Source: Pirellulaceae bacterium (GTDB taxonomy: Bacteria; Planctomycetota; Planctomycetia; Pirellulales; Pirellulaceae). Taken from it: 61,014 bases of DNA. This document shows, one piece after another, positions 52,391 through 61,014 of this stretch. The position numbers and the translations under genes were made by a program. The DNA lies in the NCBI GenBank assembly GCA_022446825.1, contig JAKVBY010000007.1, positions 26,571 to 87,584 of the forward strand, in the 5' to 3' direction. Numbering within the stretch: position 1 is the stretch's first letter; each line of letters starts with the position of its first letter. Under the pieces are notes generated by a model. That model was not told the origin of the DNA. It was given only the letters and a program-made list of their open reading frames with translations, and ran no database searches.

Positions 52391-54337
52391 TCATTCTTGG
52401 ATCATCACGGGAGGGTCTTCACGTTCTGACAAAAGTTGCTTGATTCGCGGCAGGTCCAGTTCCCCTGCTGCGTTCAAAAGTAAGGCCGCTCTGCTTTCCG
52501 CTGGAACCGCTTCGACCTGCAAGTCGCGAGCGCGCCGGCGGACTTCCTGAATCGCTTGCAGACGCCTCGCCGGAGGCCCAATGTAGTTGAATTCAAAGTT
52601 TGCCAAGCCCGGCATTTTTTGGATCGCGCGATGCGCCACATAACGTACCGCAGAATATGAATCGTCGAGTAGCTCCGCGAGCAGCGCCGGCTGCCAATTG
52701 GAGCCAGACGTCCGCCGCGCAGATTCCCACCCCATATTCCAGGCCGTGATCACTCGTTGCATGGCATCCCCTTGAAGAATCCAGCGCAGCGATGCGGCAA
52801 TTTCTTGGTCCGCTGGATCAAGCTCGACAGGTTCTTTGTCGTACCACAATGTGAGCTTGTCGGCCGTCCAAGCCAAGGTTTTGTCGAGGTGGCAGAGATT
52901 GCAGGCATTCGGACGGCTGGACTGAATTGTCGAGGTAACCTCTGGACTATCGATGCGATGACTACGGATCCCTTTGAAAAGTGCGTAGGCCGTGTGCGGC
53001 ATATGGCAGTTGTAACAAAGACTTCCCGATGAAGTGCTGGGGTGATGTGTGTGCGCGGAAACATCGGCTCGCATCTCTTGGTGGCACTGAAAACATGCCT
53101 CATTCGTTTCCATGGTAGCTGCCAATTGATCATCCGGATCACTGGCATGCATCGAATGACACGAGAGACACGTCATCTTTCCCTGCGTAAAGCAAGCGGT
53201 CTCTAGCATTCCGTTGTACTCGTCTCCTCCGATCCGACAAGCGCCATCGTTCCAATAGAGATTTTTCCGAAAGAATTCGGCCATCGGATCGCGGACAGGC
53301 TTGTCAAAGCGGTAGATCTGATGCGTCTTCTCATAATCCCCAGCCGCACGATAGGAAAAACCTGCGCTGAGTTCTTGAATCATCGTGGGCGTCTCATAGT
53401 TTCCATGGCACTGACCACAAATCTGAACGGAAATTTCGTGCGGTACCTTCCCCGGATGAATCATGGCAGAGCGGGCTGGTTCGTCGAGCTTGGTTTGGCC
53501 TTGATTCTGAGGATCCTGATGAAAGGCAACGTGCTCCTCGCCCGGACCGTGACAGGCCTCACAGCTAATTCCCAATTCGGCGATTTCAGAATTGAATTCG
53601 CCCATCATCGGGGACTCGCCGGGTTCAAAATTCAAACCTGGCTTTCCCCCGACAGCGTGGCATTTGATGCAGGTACGATTCCAGATCGGGGTAAAGGATT
53701 CTGGCATCTCTGCAGGTTGCAAAAAAGCATCGTCGTTCGGCACCCAGGTCGCATCCTCCGTGACGTACATCCAAGGGAATTTATAGAGATGATTGCCGCG
53801 CGTCCCCCGCACCCAGTAGGCTTGCATGTTGTGGGATCCGGTCGTCATCACAATCTGTTTGTCGACGATCTTCGGGTCAGGATGCTCCCGGGGCGATTTT
53901 TTTTGCCGCAACATTTCATCATGCCACTCGGGATCAATCATGGTTGCCCAGAATTCATCACCCCGCTGCTCGAGCTTGGTCGTCTCTCCACGGACTTCGA
54001 GCACCACATGCTCGAACGAGGGAATGACTGTCTCGGGACCGGCGACTTGGGTCATCGTACGATGAAACGTGCGCTGCCATGTGGCATGATAGTCGGGATG
54101 ACAACTCTGGCAGGAAGCAGCGGCCACATACCCTGCCCGCCGCACTTGCGGAGGCGTTTGGGCACGGGCCGTATCAATTTTTTCTCGTGGCCAACGCACA
54201 AAGGCAAAAACGCATACCCCAACGACCCCCACTCCCAGCAGGCAAGGCCAGAGAACATTCGCACGCCGGCGAAAAGCAAACGCAGCCGAGGCGAGTGCCA
54301 AAATCAAAACCGCGATTGGAATCTCCCAAAAATTCAT
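52391..54337 (-). CDS. Octahaem c-type cytochrome with C-terminal HEAT-like repeats
   Basis: A 648-residue membrane-anchored multihaem protein. Two N-terminal membrane segments (IPIAVLILALASAAFAF, CLLGVGVVGVCVFAFV) are followed by eight CxxCH motifs: CQSCH, CIKCH, CEACH, CGQCH, CLSCH, CFQCH, CYNCH and CNLCH, spread from about residue 75 to 480. The order and spacing resemble cytochrome c554/octahaem nitrite-reductase-like folds. The C-terminal region (about 500-640) has helical repeats, including DDSYSAVRYVAHRAIQKMPG, which looks HEAT-like. Such proteins act in periplasmic electron transfer. The electron partner and substrate are unknown. Multihaem plus HEAT fusion is characteristic of planctomycete cytochromes. 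Confidence 0.92.
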   Translation of the reverse strand: MNFWEIPIAVLILALASAAFAFRRRANVLWPCLLGVGVVGVCVFAFVRWPREKIDTARAQTPPQVRRAGYVAAASCQSCHPDYHATWQRTFHRTMTQVAGPETVIPSFEHVVLEVRGETTKLEQRGDEFWATMIDPEWHDEMLRQKKSPREHPDPKIVDKQIVMTTGSHNMQAYWVRGTRGNHLYKFPWMYVTEDATWVPNDDAFLQPAEMPESFTPIWNRTCIKCHAVGGKPGLNFEPGESPMMGEFNSEIAELGISCEACHGPGEEHVAFHQDPQNQGQTKLDEPARSAMIHPGKVPHEISVQICGQCHGNYETPTMIQELSAGFSYRAAGDYEKTHQIYRFDKPVRDPMAEFFRKNLYWNDGACRIGGDEYNGMLETACFTQGKMTCLSCHSMHASDPDDQLAATMETNEACFQCHQEMRADVSAHTHHPSTSSGSLCYNCHMPHTAYALFKGIRSHRIDSPEVTSTIQSSRPNACNLCHLDKTLAWTADKLTLWYDKEPVELDPADQEIAASLRWILQGDAMQRVITAWNMGWESARRTSGSNWQPALLAELLDDSYSAVRYVAHRAIQKMPGLANFEFNYIGPPARRLQAIQEVRRRARDLQVEAVPAESRAALLLNAAGELDLPRIKQLLSEREDPPVMIQE

Positions 54338-54464
54338 AACACTGTTAATATAGTTGAGACGGCTTTATGCCAGCAACAAGATCGGCATCTGGCAAGAACA
54401 CCATGACCGGGAAATGAGGAAGTATAAGAATCTACGCATCTCAACCTAATTGAGGTCTGAAAAT

Positions 54465-55394
54465 ATGAGTGAATTCGCAATTCGGCCGATGCGCCACGAG
54501 GATCGGTCGGAAGTGGCAGAGTTGATCTACATCTCCATTAATCATTGGTATCAAACCCATGGGCAGGCGGCCATCTTTCAGGGCGGCCCCAAAGTAACGG
54601 AGGTCTTTTACGATGTCTACGAAGCTTTGGATCCCGGATGTGGCCTGGTTGCCGAAAACAAACTCACCGGCCGCTTGATGGGATCGTGCTTTTACCACCC
54701 GCGACCCCATCACATCTCGTTGGGCATCATGAATGTCCACCCAAATCATTTCGGAACCGGCGCGGGACGAGCCTTACTCCAGTTTATCATCGATTTTTCC
54801 CACCGCAGTGACAAACCGCTGCGGTTAACCCAAAGTGCACTCAATCTCGATTCTTTTTCGCTCTACAACAAAGCCGGCTTTGTGCCACGCTGCGCTTACC
54901 AAGACATGTTTATCCAAGTCCCGAGCGACGGCTTGGCCGTGAGTGTGGCAGGCGCCGATCGCGTGCGCGAGGCGACCCACGACGATGTCGCGGCGATGGC
55001 GGCACTCGAAATGAACGTCAGCCAGATCACCCGGGAACAAGATTATCGCTACTGCATCGAAAATCAGCATGGGTTTTGGCATACCACCGTGTATGAAAAT
55101 GAGACCGGTGGCATCGATGGTTTTATGATTTCCTGCGGCCATGCGGCGATGAACATGTTGGGGCCCTGTGTCGCCTTGACCCAAGAGCATGCCGCCGCCT
55201 TAATCCTCGACGGGCTCAATCGCTTTACTGGCCGCAGTCCGGTGTTTCTGGTACCGGTGGAATGCGACCGCTTGGTCCAGCAAATGTATCTCTGGGGCGC
55301 CCGCAATTGTGAGTTGCATTTCTGTCAGGTGCTGGGCTCTTTTCAACCCTTCCAGGGAGTCAGCATGCCCTCTTTTTTTCCGGAAACGGGCTAG
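54465..55394 (+). CDS. GNAT-family acetyltransferase, apparently two GNAT domains
   Basis: 309 residues from ATG 54465 (MSEFAIRPMRHEDRSEVAEL). The first GNAT domain has the acetyl-CoA pyrophosphate-binding pattern HPNHFGTGAGRALLQFIIDF (Q/RxxGxG/A variant), followed by LRLTQSALNLDSFSLYNKAGF. A second copy begins VREATHDDVAAMAALEMNVS and is more degenerate, without a clear binding loop. The substrate is unknown. An in-frame TTG start at 54450 is possible but the ATG is preferred. From here to the right edge the sequence looks more GC-rich. Confidence 0.85.
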   Translation: MSEFAIRPMRHEDRSEVAELIYISINHWYQTHGQAAIFQGGPKVTEVFYDVYEALDPGCGLVAENKLTGRLMGSCFYHPRPHHISLGIMNVHPNHFGTGAGRALLQFIIDFSHRSDKPLRLTQSALNLDSFSLYNKAGFVPRCAYQDMFIQVPSDGLAVSVAGADRVREATHDDVAAMAALEMNVSQITREQDYRYCIENQHGFWHTTVYENETGGIDGFMISCGHAAMNMLGPCVALTQEHAAALILDGLNRFTGRSPVFLVPVECDRLVQQMYLWGARNCELHFCQVLGSFQPFQGVSMPSFFPETG

Positions 55395-55420
55395 CGGTGC
55401 TGGCCTGCCGCTGGCCCACC

Positions 55421-55834
55421 TTAAGAGCCCTTCTCCAGATCGCGAAGAAAGTCCTCAGGAGAGTCGAGATTTTGCTTTTCCAGTTCGTGCAAATGCCCCT
55501 CGACCGAGGGCGGGCGGTCCGAGGCACGTTCTTGAGGGGGCCGAGCAAGCTGCGGGTTCAGCTTGCCATCCTGCACGCCGTCCTTAAGATCGAGTTCTGT
55601 AGCGACAGCCGTGATGTCTTCGCGCGTGAGTAACCCTTTGCGGAGGCAGGCCTGGACCAATGCATGGAGCAACAGCACCGTCCGCGCCAAATCATCGTTG
55701 ACCTCATCGATTTCGTCATGCAGTGTCGCCCGTTGGCGGGAAGACTTCCTGCGGAGGTCTCGCATTTCTTGCTCACAGCGCTCGATCTCTTGGGTTTGCC
55801 ACCAATCGTGATTGAGATAGCGGAGGACGCTCAT
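55421..55834 (-). CDS. Small hypothetical protein (137 aa)
   Basis: Started at ATG 55834 (MSVLRYLNHDWWQTQEIERC). The upstream part of the open frame overlaps the next gene. The middle is a long charged, probably coiled-coil segment (EQEMRDLRRKSSRQRATLHDEIDEVNDDLARTVLLLHALV). The stop of the upstream 89-aa gene overlaps this start by one base (TAATG), and a GGAGAG ribosome-binding sequence precedes it, so the two are translationally coupled. No family recognised. Adjacent to an orphan parA. Confidence 0.65.
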   Translation of the reverse strand: MSVLRYLNHDWWQTQEIERCEQEMRDLRRKSSRQRATLHDEIDEVNDDLARTVLLLHALVQACLRKGLLTREDITAVATELDLKDGVQDGKLNPQLARPPQERASDRPPSVEGHLHELEKQNLDSPEDFLRDLEKGS

Positions 55835-56103
55835 TAGTTCTCTCCTTCTAGGTCGGCGGGATGCCAACTGGGCTGAAGGCGCCATTGTATCCCATTCCTC
55901 GCAGCAAGCCAAAATGCACGGTTTTCGACCAGAGCCATATCCCAGCCGCCAAACCGGCAGCGCCGAGTGATGCGGAACCAGGGCAGGGCGGAAAAGAGGG
56001 ACACAAAAGATAGGGCCACGACCACCAGCGCGTCTGTTATTGCCAATTGCTTATCGTCAGGCAGGAATGCTTCCCTCACGGACCACCTGAAAATCTTCGA
56101 CAA
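55834..56103 (-). CDS. Small hypothetical membrane protein (89 aa)
   Basis: A short frame with one hydrophobic segment (DALVVVALSFVSLFSALPW) and a basic C-terminal half. The start is TTG at 56103 or GTG at 56079 (V9). It lies between parA and the 137-aa gene and is translationally coupled to the latter. Probably an inner-membrane protein. No family recognised. Confidence 0.6.
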   Translation of the reverse strand: MSKIFRWSVREAFLPDDKQLAITDALVVVALSFVSLFSALPWFRITRRCRFGGWDMALVENRAFWLAARNGIQWRLQPSWHPADLEGEN

Positions 56104-56222
56104 GATTATCCCAGCTGTCCGCCAGCAACGCCTCGTCTCAATTATCCAGATCTGTCCGCTCTTGCCGCTGTCGTTGATTTGGCATCATGGAACATCCATG
56201 AAATCGAACGCCAGGGCTGCAC

Positions 56223-57095
56223 TTAGACCTTGAGATCCGACAGAGTAAGCTCCGCAACAGCCACGTCGGCTGCGGACACCGCCGAGGCGTGACGAGCAGG
56301 CTCGGGAATAGCGCTGCCGAGCACCTCCTGCGCCAGGCTGCGATAATCTTCAGCACCGTGGGAACGGGCGGCATAGTCGAAAATCGACTGCCCAAAACTG
56401 GGGGCTTCCGCCAAGCGAATGTTGCGGCGAATGCGTGTGGCAAAGGTACGACTGTTGGTCCAACAGTGCGCCTCGGTCGCATGGGTGGCAAAAAAGGTTT
56501 CCACATCCTTGCTGACTTCGGCAGCCAACCGCGTGCCGGAATCGTACATGCACAAGACAACACCCTGAAGGTGCAGGGCGGCGTTTAGCCGTTGCTGGAC
56601 TACCTCGATCGTGTGCAACAACTTGCTCAAGCCATGCAAAGCCAGAAAATGAGGCTGCAGTGGGAGGAGGATTTCACTGACAGCCGTCAGTGCGTTGATG
56701 GTTAAAACCCCCAAAGATGGGGGACAATCAAGAATAAGATAGTCAAACGAGCGCCCATCGGCGGCAATCCGGTCACGTAAAATCACTTCGCGGCCCACCT
56801 CGGCGGCCAATTCCATTTCGCTGGCCGCCAGGTCCAGGTGCGAAGGGACGATCCAGAGGTTCTCCCCAATCCGCCGGCGGACATCCTCCAGGGAAAGCTT
56901 TCCCATCAAGACCTCATAGACCGAAGGATCGTCGTCAGAGAGCGCCAACCCCAAGTGCAGCGAAGCGTGCGCCTGGGGATCGAGATCGATCAAACAGACC
57001 GTTTTGCCGAGATCCGCCAAAGCGGCGGCCAGATTTACGGCGGTGGTCGTCTTTCCCACACCGCCTTTTTGGTTCATGATGGCGATGGATCGCAT
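56223..57095 (-). CDS. parA: ParA-family ATPase
   Basis: A 290-residue ParA/Soj-type partition ATPase. The deviant Walker A MNQKGGVGKTTTAVNLAAAL and VCLIDLDPQAHASLHLGL (Walker A' region) are at the N-terminus. FDYLILDCPPSLGVLTINAL (Walker B) and RIRRNIRLAEAPSFGQSIFDY match the conserved C-terminal region of the chromosomal group. No parB gene or parS-like site is adjacent. It is followed on the same strand by two small genes (a membrane and a coiled-coil protein), so it may be an orphan ParA that positions something other than the chromosome. The gene symbol refers to the family. Confidence 0.92.
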   Translation of the reverse strand: MRSIAIMNQKGGVGKTTTAVNLAAALADLGKTVCLIDLDPQAHASLHLGLALSDDDPSVYEVLMGKLSLEDVRRRIGENLWIVPSHLDLAASEMELAAEVGREVILRDRIAADGRSFDYLILDCPPSLGVLTINALTAVSEILLPLQPHFLALHGLSKLLHTIEVVQQRLNAALHLQGVVLCMYDSGTRLAAEVSKDVETFFATHATEAHCWTNSRTFATRIRRNIRLAEAPSFGQSIFDYAARSHGAEDYRSLAQEVLGSAIPEPARHASAVSAADVAVAELTLSDLKV

Positions 57096-57404
57096 TGGCT
57101 ATGCTCCTTGTAGGCCACAAAGGGAAGAATCGAAGAATCCTCGGGGCGGAAAATCCGCGAGAGTATAACGAGATCTCTTTCTAAGAACCTATAGAGGAAT
57201 CGGCGCCGCGCCCCCTTTCGGGTGGCTGGCTGCAGGTTCCCTCGGTTCAGCTTGCTTCGGTGCCGCTTGACAGGGTGCCAATTGCTGGCGATGACCACCG
57301 GGATTGGTGCTAGCCCATGACCGGGCTAGCTCACTACCGGGCTGGCTCGCTAGCGGGCACAAAATTCGACTCGACAGCTGTAAGGGAAGGAAAAATTCGG
57401 CAAT
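57096..57404. other. Divergent intergenic region between parA and the rhomboid gene
   Basis: About 309 bp. Two near-copies of an accgggct sequence occur around 57317-57355. Otherwise no gene or structured RNA was recognised. Confidence 0.35.
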
Positions 57405-58346
57405 ATGCGTCAAATTGGAACATTAGCAACGGAATCAGAGGCGCGCCAATTCACCGCCTACCTGGTCACCCAAAAAATCGAAGCCAAGTTCGAAGCCGAA
57501 GCGGACGGCTGGGCCATTTGGGTGCACGATGAAAATTTTCTGGACGAGGCCCGCGCTTCGTTTGAGGAATTTCGTCGCGATCCGATGCACCAGCGCTATG
57601 CCGGCGTGGAAGCCAAAGCGCTCAGCCTGGAACAGGAGCAGCACGCCGCGCGGCTGGCACGACAAAAGAATCTCGTCGACGTCCGTCTGGACTCGCGCGG
57701 GGCCACCGGCGGACCACGACCGGTCCTGAAGACCCTGATCGGCCTGGCCATCGTCGTGACCCTGCTCACTAATTTTGGCAACCCAAAGTCAGACCTCGGC
57801 AAGCAGGTCATGGGGCAACTTAGCTTCTGTTCAAGAGACGTCGATGGGCCCGGCCTGGCCGCCCTCGACCTCATCAGCCAAGGCCAACTCTGGCGGCTGG
57901 TCACCCCCATATTTCTCCATGGGGGTGTGGGTGCACCTCTTGATCGGGGTGTGATTCATATCCTGTTCAATGCAATGATGTGTTATCAATTGGGAGGCGT
58001 CATCGAGGCGCGGAAGGGGGCGGTTTACTTCCTGCTGTTGGTCTTGGGCCTGGCCCTCTGCTCCAATTTGTGCCAGGCCTTGTTGCCAGCAGCCCTCGGC
58101 GGAAACCCCGTTTTTGGCGGGCTTTCGGGCGTCGTTTATGGCTTTTTCGGCTATCTCTTGGCCAAGATGCGACTCGACCCGGCCGACGGCTTTTATCTTC
58201 CTACCTCCACGGTCTACATCCTGTTCGTCTGGTTGGTCATTTGCATCGTGGGAATCATCTCGAACATTGCCAACGTGGCCCACGTGGTAGGTCTGGTCGC
58301 CGGCCTGCTGGCAGGGGCCCTCTCAGCCGCCTGGCGGCACAAATAA
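57405..58346 (+). CDS. Rhomboid-family intramembrane serine protease
   Basis: A 313-residue membrane protease that cleaves substrates within the membrane. The N-terminal cytosolic domain (about 1-75; LATESEARQFTAYLVTQKIE, LDEARASFEEFRRDP) is followed by about six membrane segments. Catalytic elements are present: HILFNAMMCYQLGGVIE (HxxxN motif), GGLSGVVYGFFGYLL (nucleophile Ser in GxSG) and NIANVAHVVGLVAGLLAG (catalytic His). Start at ATG 57405. No partner genes adjacent. Substrate unknown. Confidence 0.92.
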   Translation: MRQIGTLATESEARQFTAYLVTQKIEAKFEAEADGWAIWVHDENFLDEARASFEEFRRDPMHQRYAGVEAKALSLEQEQHAARLARQKNLVDVRLDSRGATGGPRPVLKTLIGLAIVVTLLTNFGNPKSDLGKQVMGQLSFCSRDVDGPGLAALDLISQGQLWRLVTPIFLHGGVGAPLDRGVIHILFNAMMCYQLGGVIEARKGAVYFLLLVLGLALCSNLCQALLPAALGGNPVFGGLSGVVYGFFGYLLAKMRLDPADGFYLPTSTVYILFVWLVICIVGIISNIANVAHVVGLVAGLLAGALSAAWRHK

Positions 58347-58400
58347 ACCGGTATAAGGAAAGGGCCGTGCACCGCGTGGTCCCGGGCAGCCGCCAGCTCA

Positions 58401-58624
58401 TGTCCGATCATGTCCGATCATGGCCGCCGTTGGCTCACAGCGGTTGTCCGTCAGAGCGCCGCTCGCTGTGCACAGTGACCGGCTCCGGAGTACGGTCGGC
58501 TGCTTGGATAGGTCGCGCGCGATCTGATGACTCGTTTTCATGCGCCACTTTCATAAACCGTTTTCATGCGCCGCTTGGGAACGCCGCGTGGGAACTCCGC
58601 TTGGAAACCCTGCTTGGAAACCCT
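58401..58624. repeat. Short direct repeats in the intergenic region after the rhomboid gene
   Basis: The 10-bp unit TGTCCGATCA is repeated twice at 58401-58420. GTTTTCATGCGCC occurs at 58534-58546 and again at 58560-58572. GCTTGGAAACCCT is repeated in tandem at 58599-58624. The whole 58347-58635 stretch holds no gene. Slippage is the simplest explanation. Confidence 0.7.
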
Positions 58625-58635
58625 GCTACCGCACT

Positions 58636-59214
58636 TTAGTCCCCTGCTACAGGCTCCTCCGGCGCCAGGTGGGGCGCAAAGAAGGCCGTTAGGCTGGCCG
58701 CCGCGGCCACCGTCAAGCGTGCCGGTCGCCCACCGTCACAGGTAATCGTCCGGGCCTGGGGATCGATCTCCAAAGTGGTGGCGGCGGCCCCAGCGACACC
58801 AGCAACTGCTCCGGTGGCTGACCCAGTGGCTACTTCAGTGGCTGCGGAAAAACGTAGCCCGAAGGTCGGGGTACCTGACACGTGATCCGTTTCTTCCCAT
58901 TCAAAACTGGCATCCCGTATGAGTACGACCCGGGCATGGATCAGGCCGGGAATCTCGGAGATGTCCCTGACGCGCACTTCTGCTGGCGACCGGGCGGCCC
59001 GGTCCCCACCCTCCGCAGCCAGCCTCTCGAGTGACAATGCGGGCAGAAATTCGATTAATTCGACCTGCGGTGCGTGCTGAATCCGCTCTGCCACGGTCGC
59101 TCCCCAGTGCGTCAGCACGCGACGCCCCAGACGGTGATGATGCCAGACGGCATAACCGCTGAGTGCCACACCGACCAGAATCATTGCCAGAATTGCCAAC
59201 GTGCCGCGTCGCAT
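58636..59214 (-). CDS. Hypothetical membrane-anchored protein (192 aa)
   Basis: Started at ATG 59214 (MRRGTLAILAMILVGVALSG), a better signal-anchor start than the earlier in-frame position at 59292. After the N-terminal membrane anchor the protein is soluble and Ala/Thr-rich in the C-terminal half (ATEVATGSATGAVAGVAGAA), suggesting a periplasmic domain with a linker. No family recognised. Confidence 0.6.
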   Translation of the reverse strand: MRRGTLAILAMILVGVALSGYAVWHHHRLGRRVLTHWGATVAERIQHAPQVELIEFLPALSLERLAAEGGDRAARSPAEVRVRDISEIPGLIHARVVLIRDASFEWEETDHVSGTPTFGLRFSAATEVATGSATGAVAGVAGAAATTLEIDPQARTITCDGGRPARLTVAAAASLTAFFAPHLAPEEPVAGD

Positions 59215-59373
59215 GGAGAGGGTCGCTTTACCACAGAAGAGGGCGTATTTTCGCTCGAGGGTATGGTCAGTATAATGGGCCCCTGGCCTCACGACAGGAG
59301 GCGAGACAGAAAACAGACGACGATTGCCCTAACAGACTCCCCTTCCTTCCGCAAACGACCAGGAGATGCGACG

Positions 59374-59598
59374 GTGGCCGACAAATTCGACCCGTATCGC
59401 GAAGCGCTCATTGTTGAAACCAGCACGTGCTGGCCCGAGGAATATGACGAGCTCGAACCGACCGAAAAGGCACGTCTCGAAGCCTTGCTGCATGCCGATC
59501 CCGAGCACTGCACGGCGTTAGAGTATGTCCGCATGCACACGGGATTTTGTCGCCAGGTGACGGTCACGTCCGACGACTACGAACGTGTGGCGAGCTAG
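59374..59598 (+). CDS. Small hypothetical protein (74 aa)
   Basis: GTG start at 59374 behind an AGGAG ribosome binding site at 59361-59365. The product (MADKFDPYREALIVETSTCW...) is acidic, soluble and contains three cysteines (positions near 19, 46 and 58). The upstream part of the open frame is discarded because it overlaps the promoter side of the opposite gene. No family recognised. It precedes aroB by 119 bp. Confidence 0.65.
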   Translation: MADKFDPYREALIVETSTCWPEEYDELEPTEKARLEALLHADPEHCTALEYVRMHTGFCRQVTVTSDDYERVAS

Positions 59599-59717
59599 GC
59601 CACAATCCAAAAGACCGCGCGTCCCCCGTTCCCGTTAGGATCGTGAGATGCCCCACTGAATCCGTCCGTTCTTTGTATTGAGTCACCTCCTCAGTAGGAA
59701 CCCGTGAGAGTCCTCCC

Positions 59718-60815
59718 TTGGCCCACCAGATCACCACCGTTGACGTCCCTCTCCGCGAGCGGGCCTATGGCATCGAGATCGGCAGCGGCTGTTTGGACCA
59801 GGTTGCCGAGTACATCCGCCGACTGACCAAGCTGACCCACGCAGTCGTGATCAGCGACTCGAACGTCTCAGACCTCTATGCAACCAAGGTGGTGGAGCAA
59901 CTACAAGCTGCCGGGGCCCGCGTCGACCTCGCCGTGGTCGCCGCCGGCGAACCGAGTAAATCGATCGAGCAAGCGCACGCCCTCTGGCAACAGATGTTGG
60001 ATTTTCGAGCCGATCGAAAGTCGGTCGTGGTGCCGGTCGGCGGCGGTGTGATTGGAGATCTGGGCGGATTTATCGCGGCCACGTTTGCCCGGGGTCTGTC
60101 CATGATCCAGATTCCCACCACCTTGCTGGCCCAAGTCGATAGCAGCGTGGGGGGCAAAGTGGGCGTGAATTTACCCGCTGCCAAGAATATGGTGGGAGCC
60201 TTCTGGCAACCCCGTGGGGTACTGATCGACATTGATGTGCTCCAGTCGCTTCCCGAGCGAGAATATCGCGCGGGGCTGGCCGAAGTGGTCAAATATGGTG
60301 TGATTCTGGACGCCGATTTTTTTGCCTTTTTGGAAGCGAACCTGGCTGGTTTGAATGGACGCGATGGCCAGGTATTGACCGAGGTGGTCGCCACTTGCTG
60401 TCGACTCAAGGCAATTGTTGTGGCCAACGACGAACGGGAAGAAACGGGTCTCCGGGCCGTGTTGAATTATGGGCACACCTTTTGTCACGCCATCGAATCC
60501 CTGAGCGGCTATGGCGAGTTCTTGCACGGAGAGGCCGTGGCCATTGGCATGCTCTGTGCTTCGCGGCTGGCCGCCAAAATGGGACGCATCGACCCGGCCC
60601 TCACCCGCCGGCAACATGATTTACTGACGGCCCTAGCACTCCCGGTAGCAGTTCCCGATCTGAATCACGACGAACTCATTTCCTGCATGCGGCGGGACAA
60701 AAAAGTCGAGCATGGCGAGTTGCGTTTCGTGTTACCAAGTCGCCTGGGCCATGTCGAATTGGTGGGCCAAGTCGACGAAGCGGACGTCCGCTGGGCCCTG
60801 GCCGACCAAGCATAA
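59718..60815 (+). CDS. aroB: 3-dehydroquinate synthase
   Basis: A 365-residue enzyme of the shikimate pathway that converts DAHP to 3-dehydroquinate. TTG start at 59718 (MAHQITTVDVPLRERAYGIE). The NAD-binding GGGVIGDLGGFIAATFARG and SMIQIPTTLLAQVDSSVGGK, and the metal-binding GLAEVVKYGVILD, NYGHTFCHAIES and LHGEAVAIGM are all present. Length is normal. No other aro genes are adjacent. Confidence 0.96.
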   Translation: MAHQITTVDVPLRERAYGIEIGSGCLDQVAEYIRRLTKLTHAVVISDSNVSDLYATKVVEQLQAAGARVDLAVVAAGEPSKSIEQAHALWQQMLDFRADRKSVVVPVGGGVIGDLGGFIAATFARGLSMIQIPTTLLAQVDSSVGGKVGVNLPAAKNMVGAFWQPRGVLIDIDVLQSLPEREYRAGLAEVVKYGVILDADFFAFLEANLAGLNGRDGQVLTEVVATCCRLKAIVVANDEREETGLRAVLNYGHTFCHAIESLSGYGEFLHGEAVAIGMLCASRLAAKMGRIDPALTRRQHDLLTALALPVAVPDLNHDELISCMRRDKKVEHGELRFVLPSRLGHVELVGQVDEADVRWALADQA

Positions 60816-61014
60816 ACCGAGCCTCTCGGGCTTCACTCTGATGCTTTCAGACCTGCGCGACGTAACCGCTGCAAGGCGTATGGATAGGCGGCGCGCGGAC
60901 CAATCACTGCGAACCTTGCAATTCCCCAGGTCCACCGCAGGAGGCAGCAGGCGGTACGCAGGACGCGCCCCCAAAAACGGCAGTGAACCTGCTGGATATT
61001 TCTTGATGCCATTC
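60816..61014. other. Right edge, no gene seen
   Basis: About 200 bp after aroB. A weak hairpin (AGCC-loop-GGCT near 60820-60832) follows the stop but has no T-run, so I do not call a terminator. The rest carries no frame I would defend. Confidence 0.35.

Overview
The window looks like a chromosomal segment from a planctomycete, most likely Pirellulales-like. The evidence is the gene families present: a PSCyt1/DUF1549/DUF1553 cytochrome paired with a DUF1501 protein, a 1658-residue PVC-type membrane-bound dehydrogenase/haem protein, a CRTAC1 (ASPIC/UnbV) FG-GAP protein fused to a redoxin, and a very large macroglobulin-like secreted protein. Gene density is moderate, several intergenic stretches exceed 300 bp, and no rRNA, tRNA, insertion sequence, prophage or CRISPR array was found. 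Several genes clearly stop at TGA (hpt, glgC, the gene ending at 6044), so TGA is a normal stop codon here.

Layout. 1-7.2 kb: small and hypothetical genes, a type II secretion F-type protein, a fumarylacetoacetate hydrolase-family enzyme, a methyltransferase and a short lipoprotein gene with two in-frame TGA codons. 7.2-11.5 kb: the PSCyt1/DUF1549/DUF1553 and DUF1501 pair. 11.5-14.1 kb: type I and type II glutamine synthetases in tandem, with a terminator between them. 15-21.9 kb: MMPL exporter, divergent prepilin-peptidase-like protein, UbiD-family decarboxylase and a formylglycine-generating-enzyme-like protein, all on the minus strand. 22-32.3 kb: phytoene-desaturase-like oxidoreductase and the two giant PVC-type redox proteins. 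32.4-39.3 kb: DCC thiol oxidoreductase and the 2122-residue macroglobulin-like protein. 39.8-52.3 kb: hpt, then a polysaccharide or glycoconjugate locus (three GT4 glycosyltransferases, two sugar epimerases, a sugar nucleotidyltransferase, asnB), then glgC and a toroid-fold lipoprotein. 52.4-61 kb: octahaem cytochrome with HEAT-like repeats, a GNAT protein, an orphan ParA with two small genes, a rhomboid protease and aroB. The last part looks more GC-rich by eye.

The most interesting observation is the gene at 4536-4874 (minus). It encodes a lipoprotein with a heavy-metal-associated (HMA) fold in which both metal-ligand positions are TGA. The rest of the frame is intact. Two successive perfect RNA hairpins lie 21 nt and 34 nt downstream of the first and second TGA, the geometry expected for bacterial SECIS elements. 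It is therefore a candidate double-selenocysteine metal-binding protein. A second candidate is the CRTAC1-redoxin gene at 28949-32263, where a single TGA interrupts an otherwise continuous 1105-codon frame and is also followed by a hairpin. No selenocysteine machinery (selA, selB, selC, selD) lies in this window, so the claim depends on the rest of the genome.
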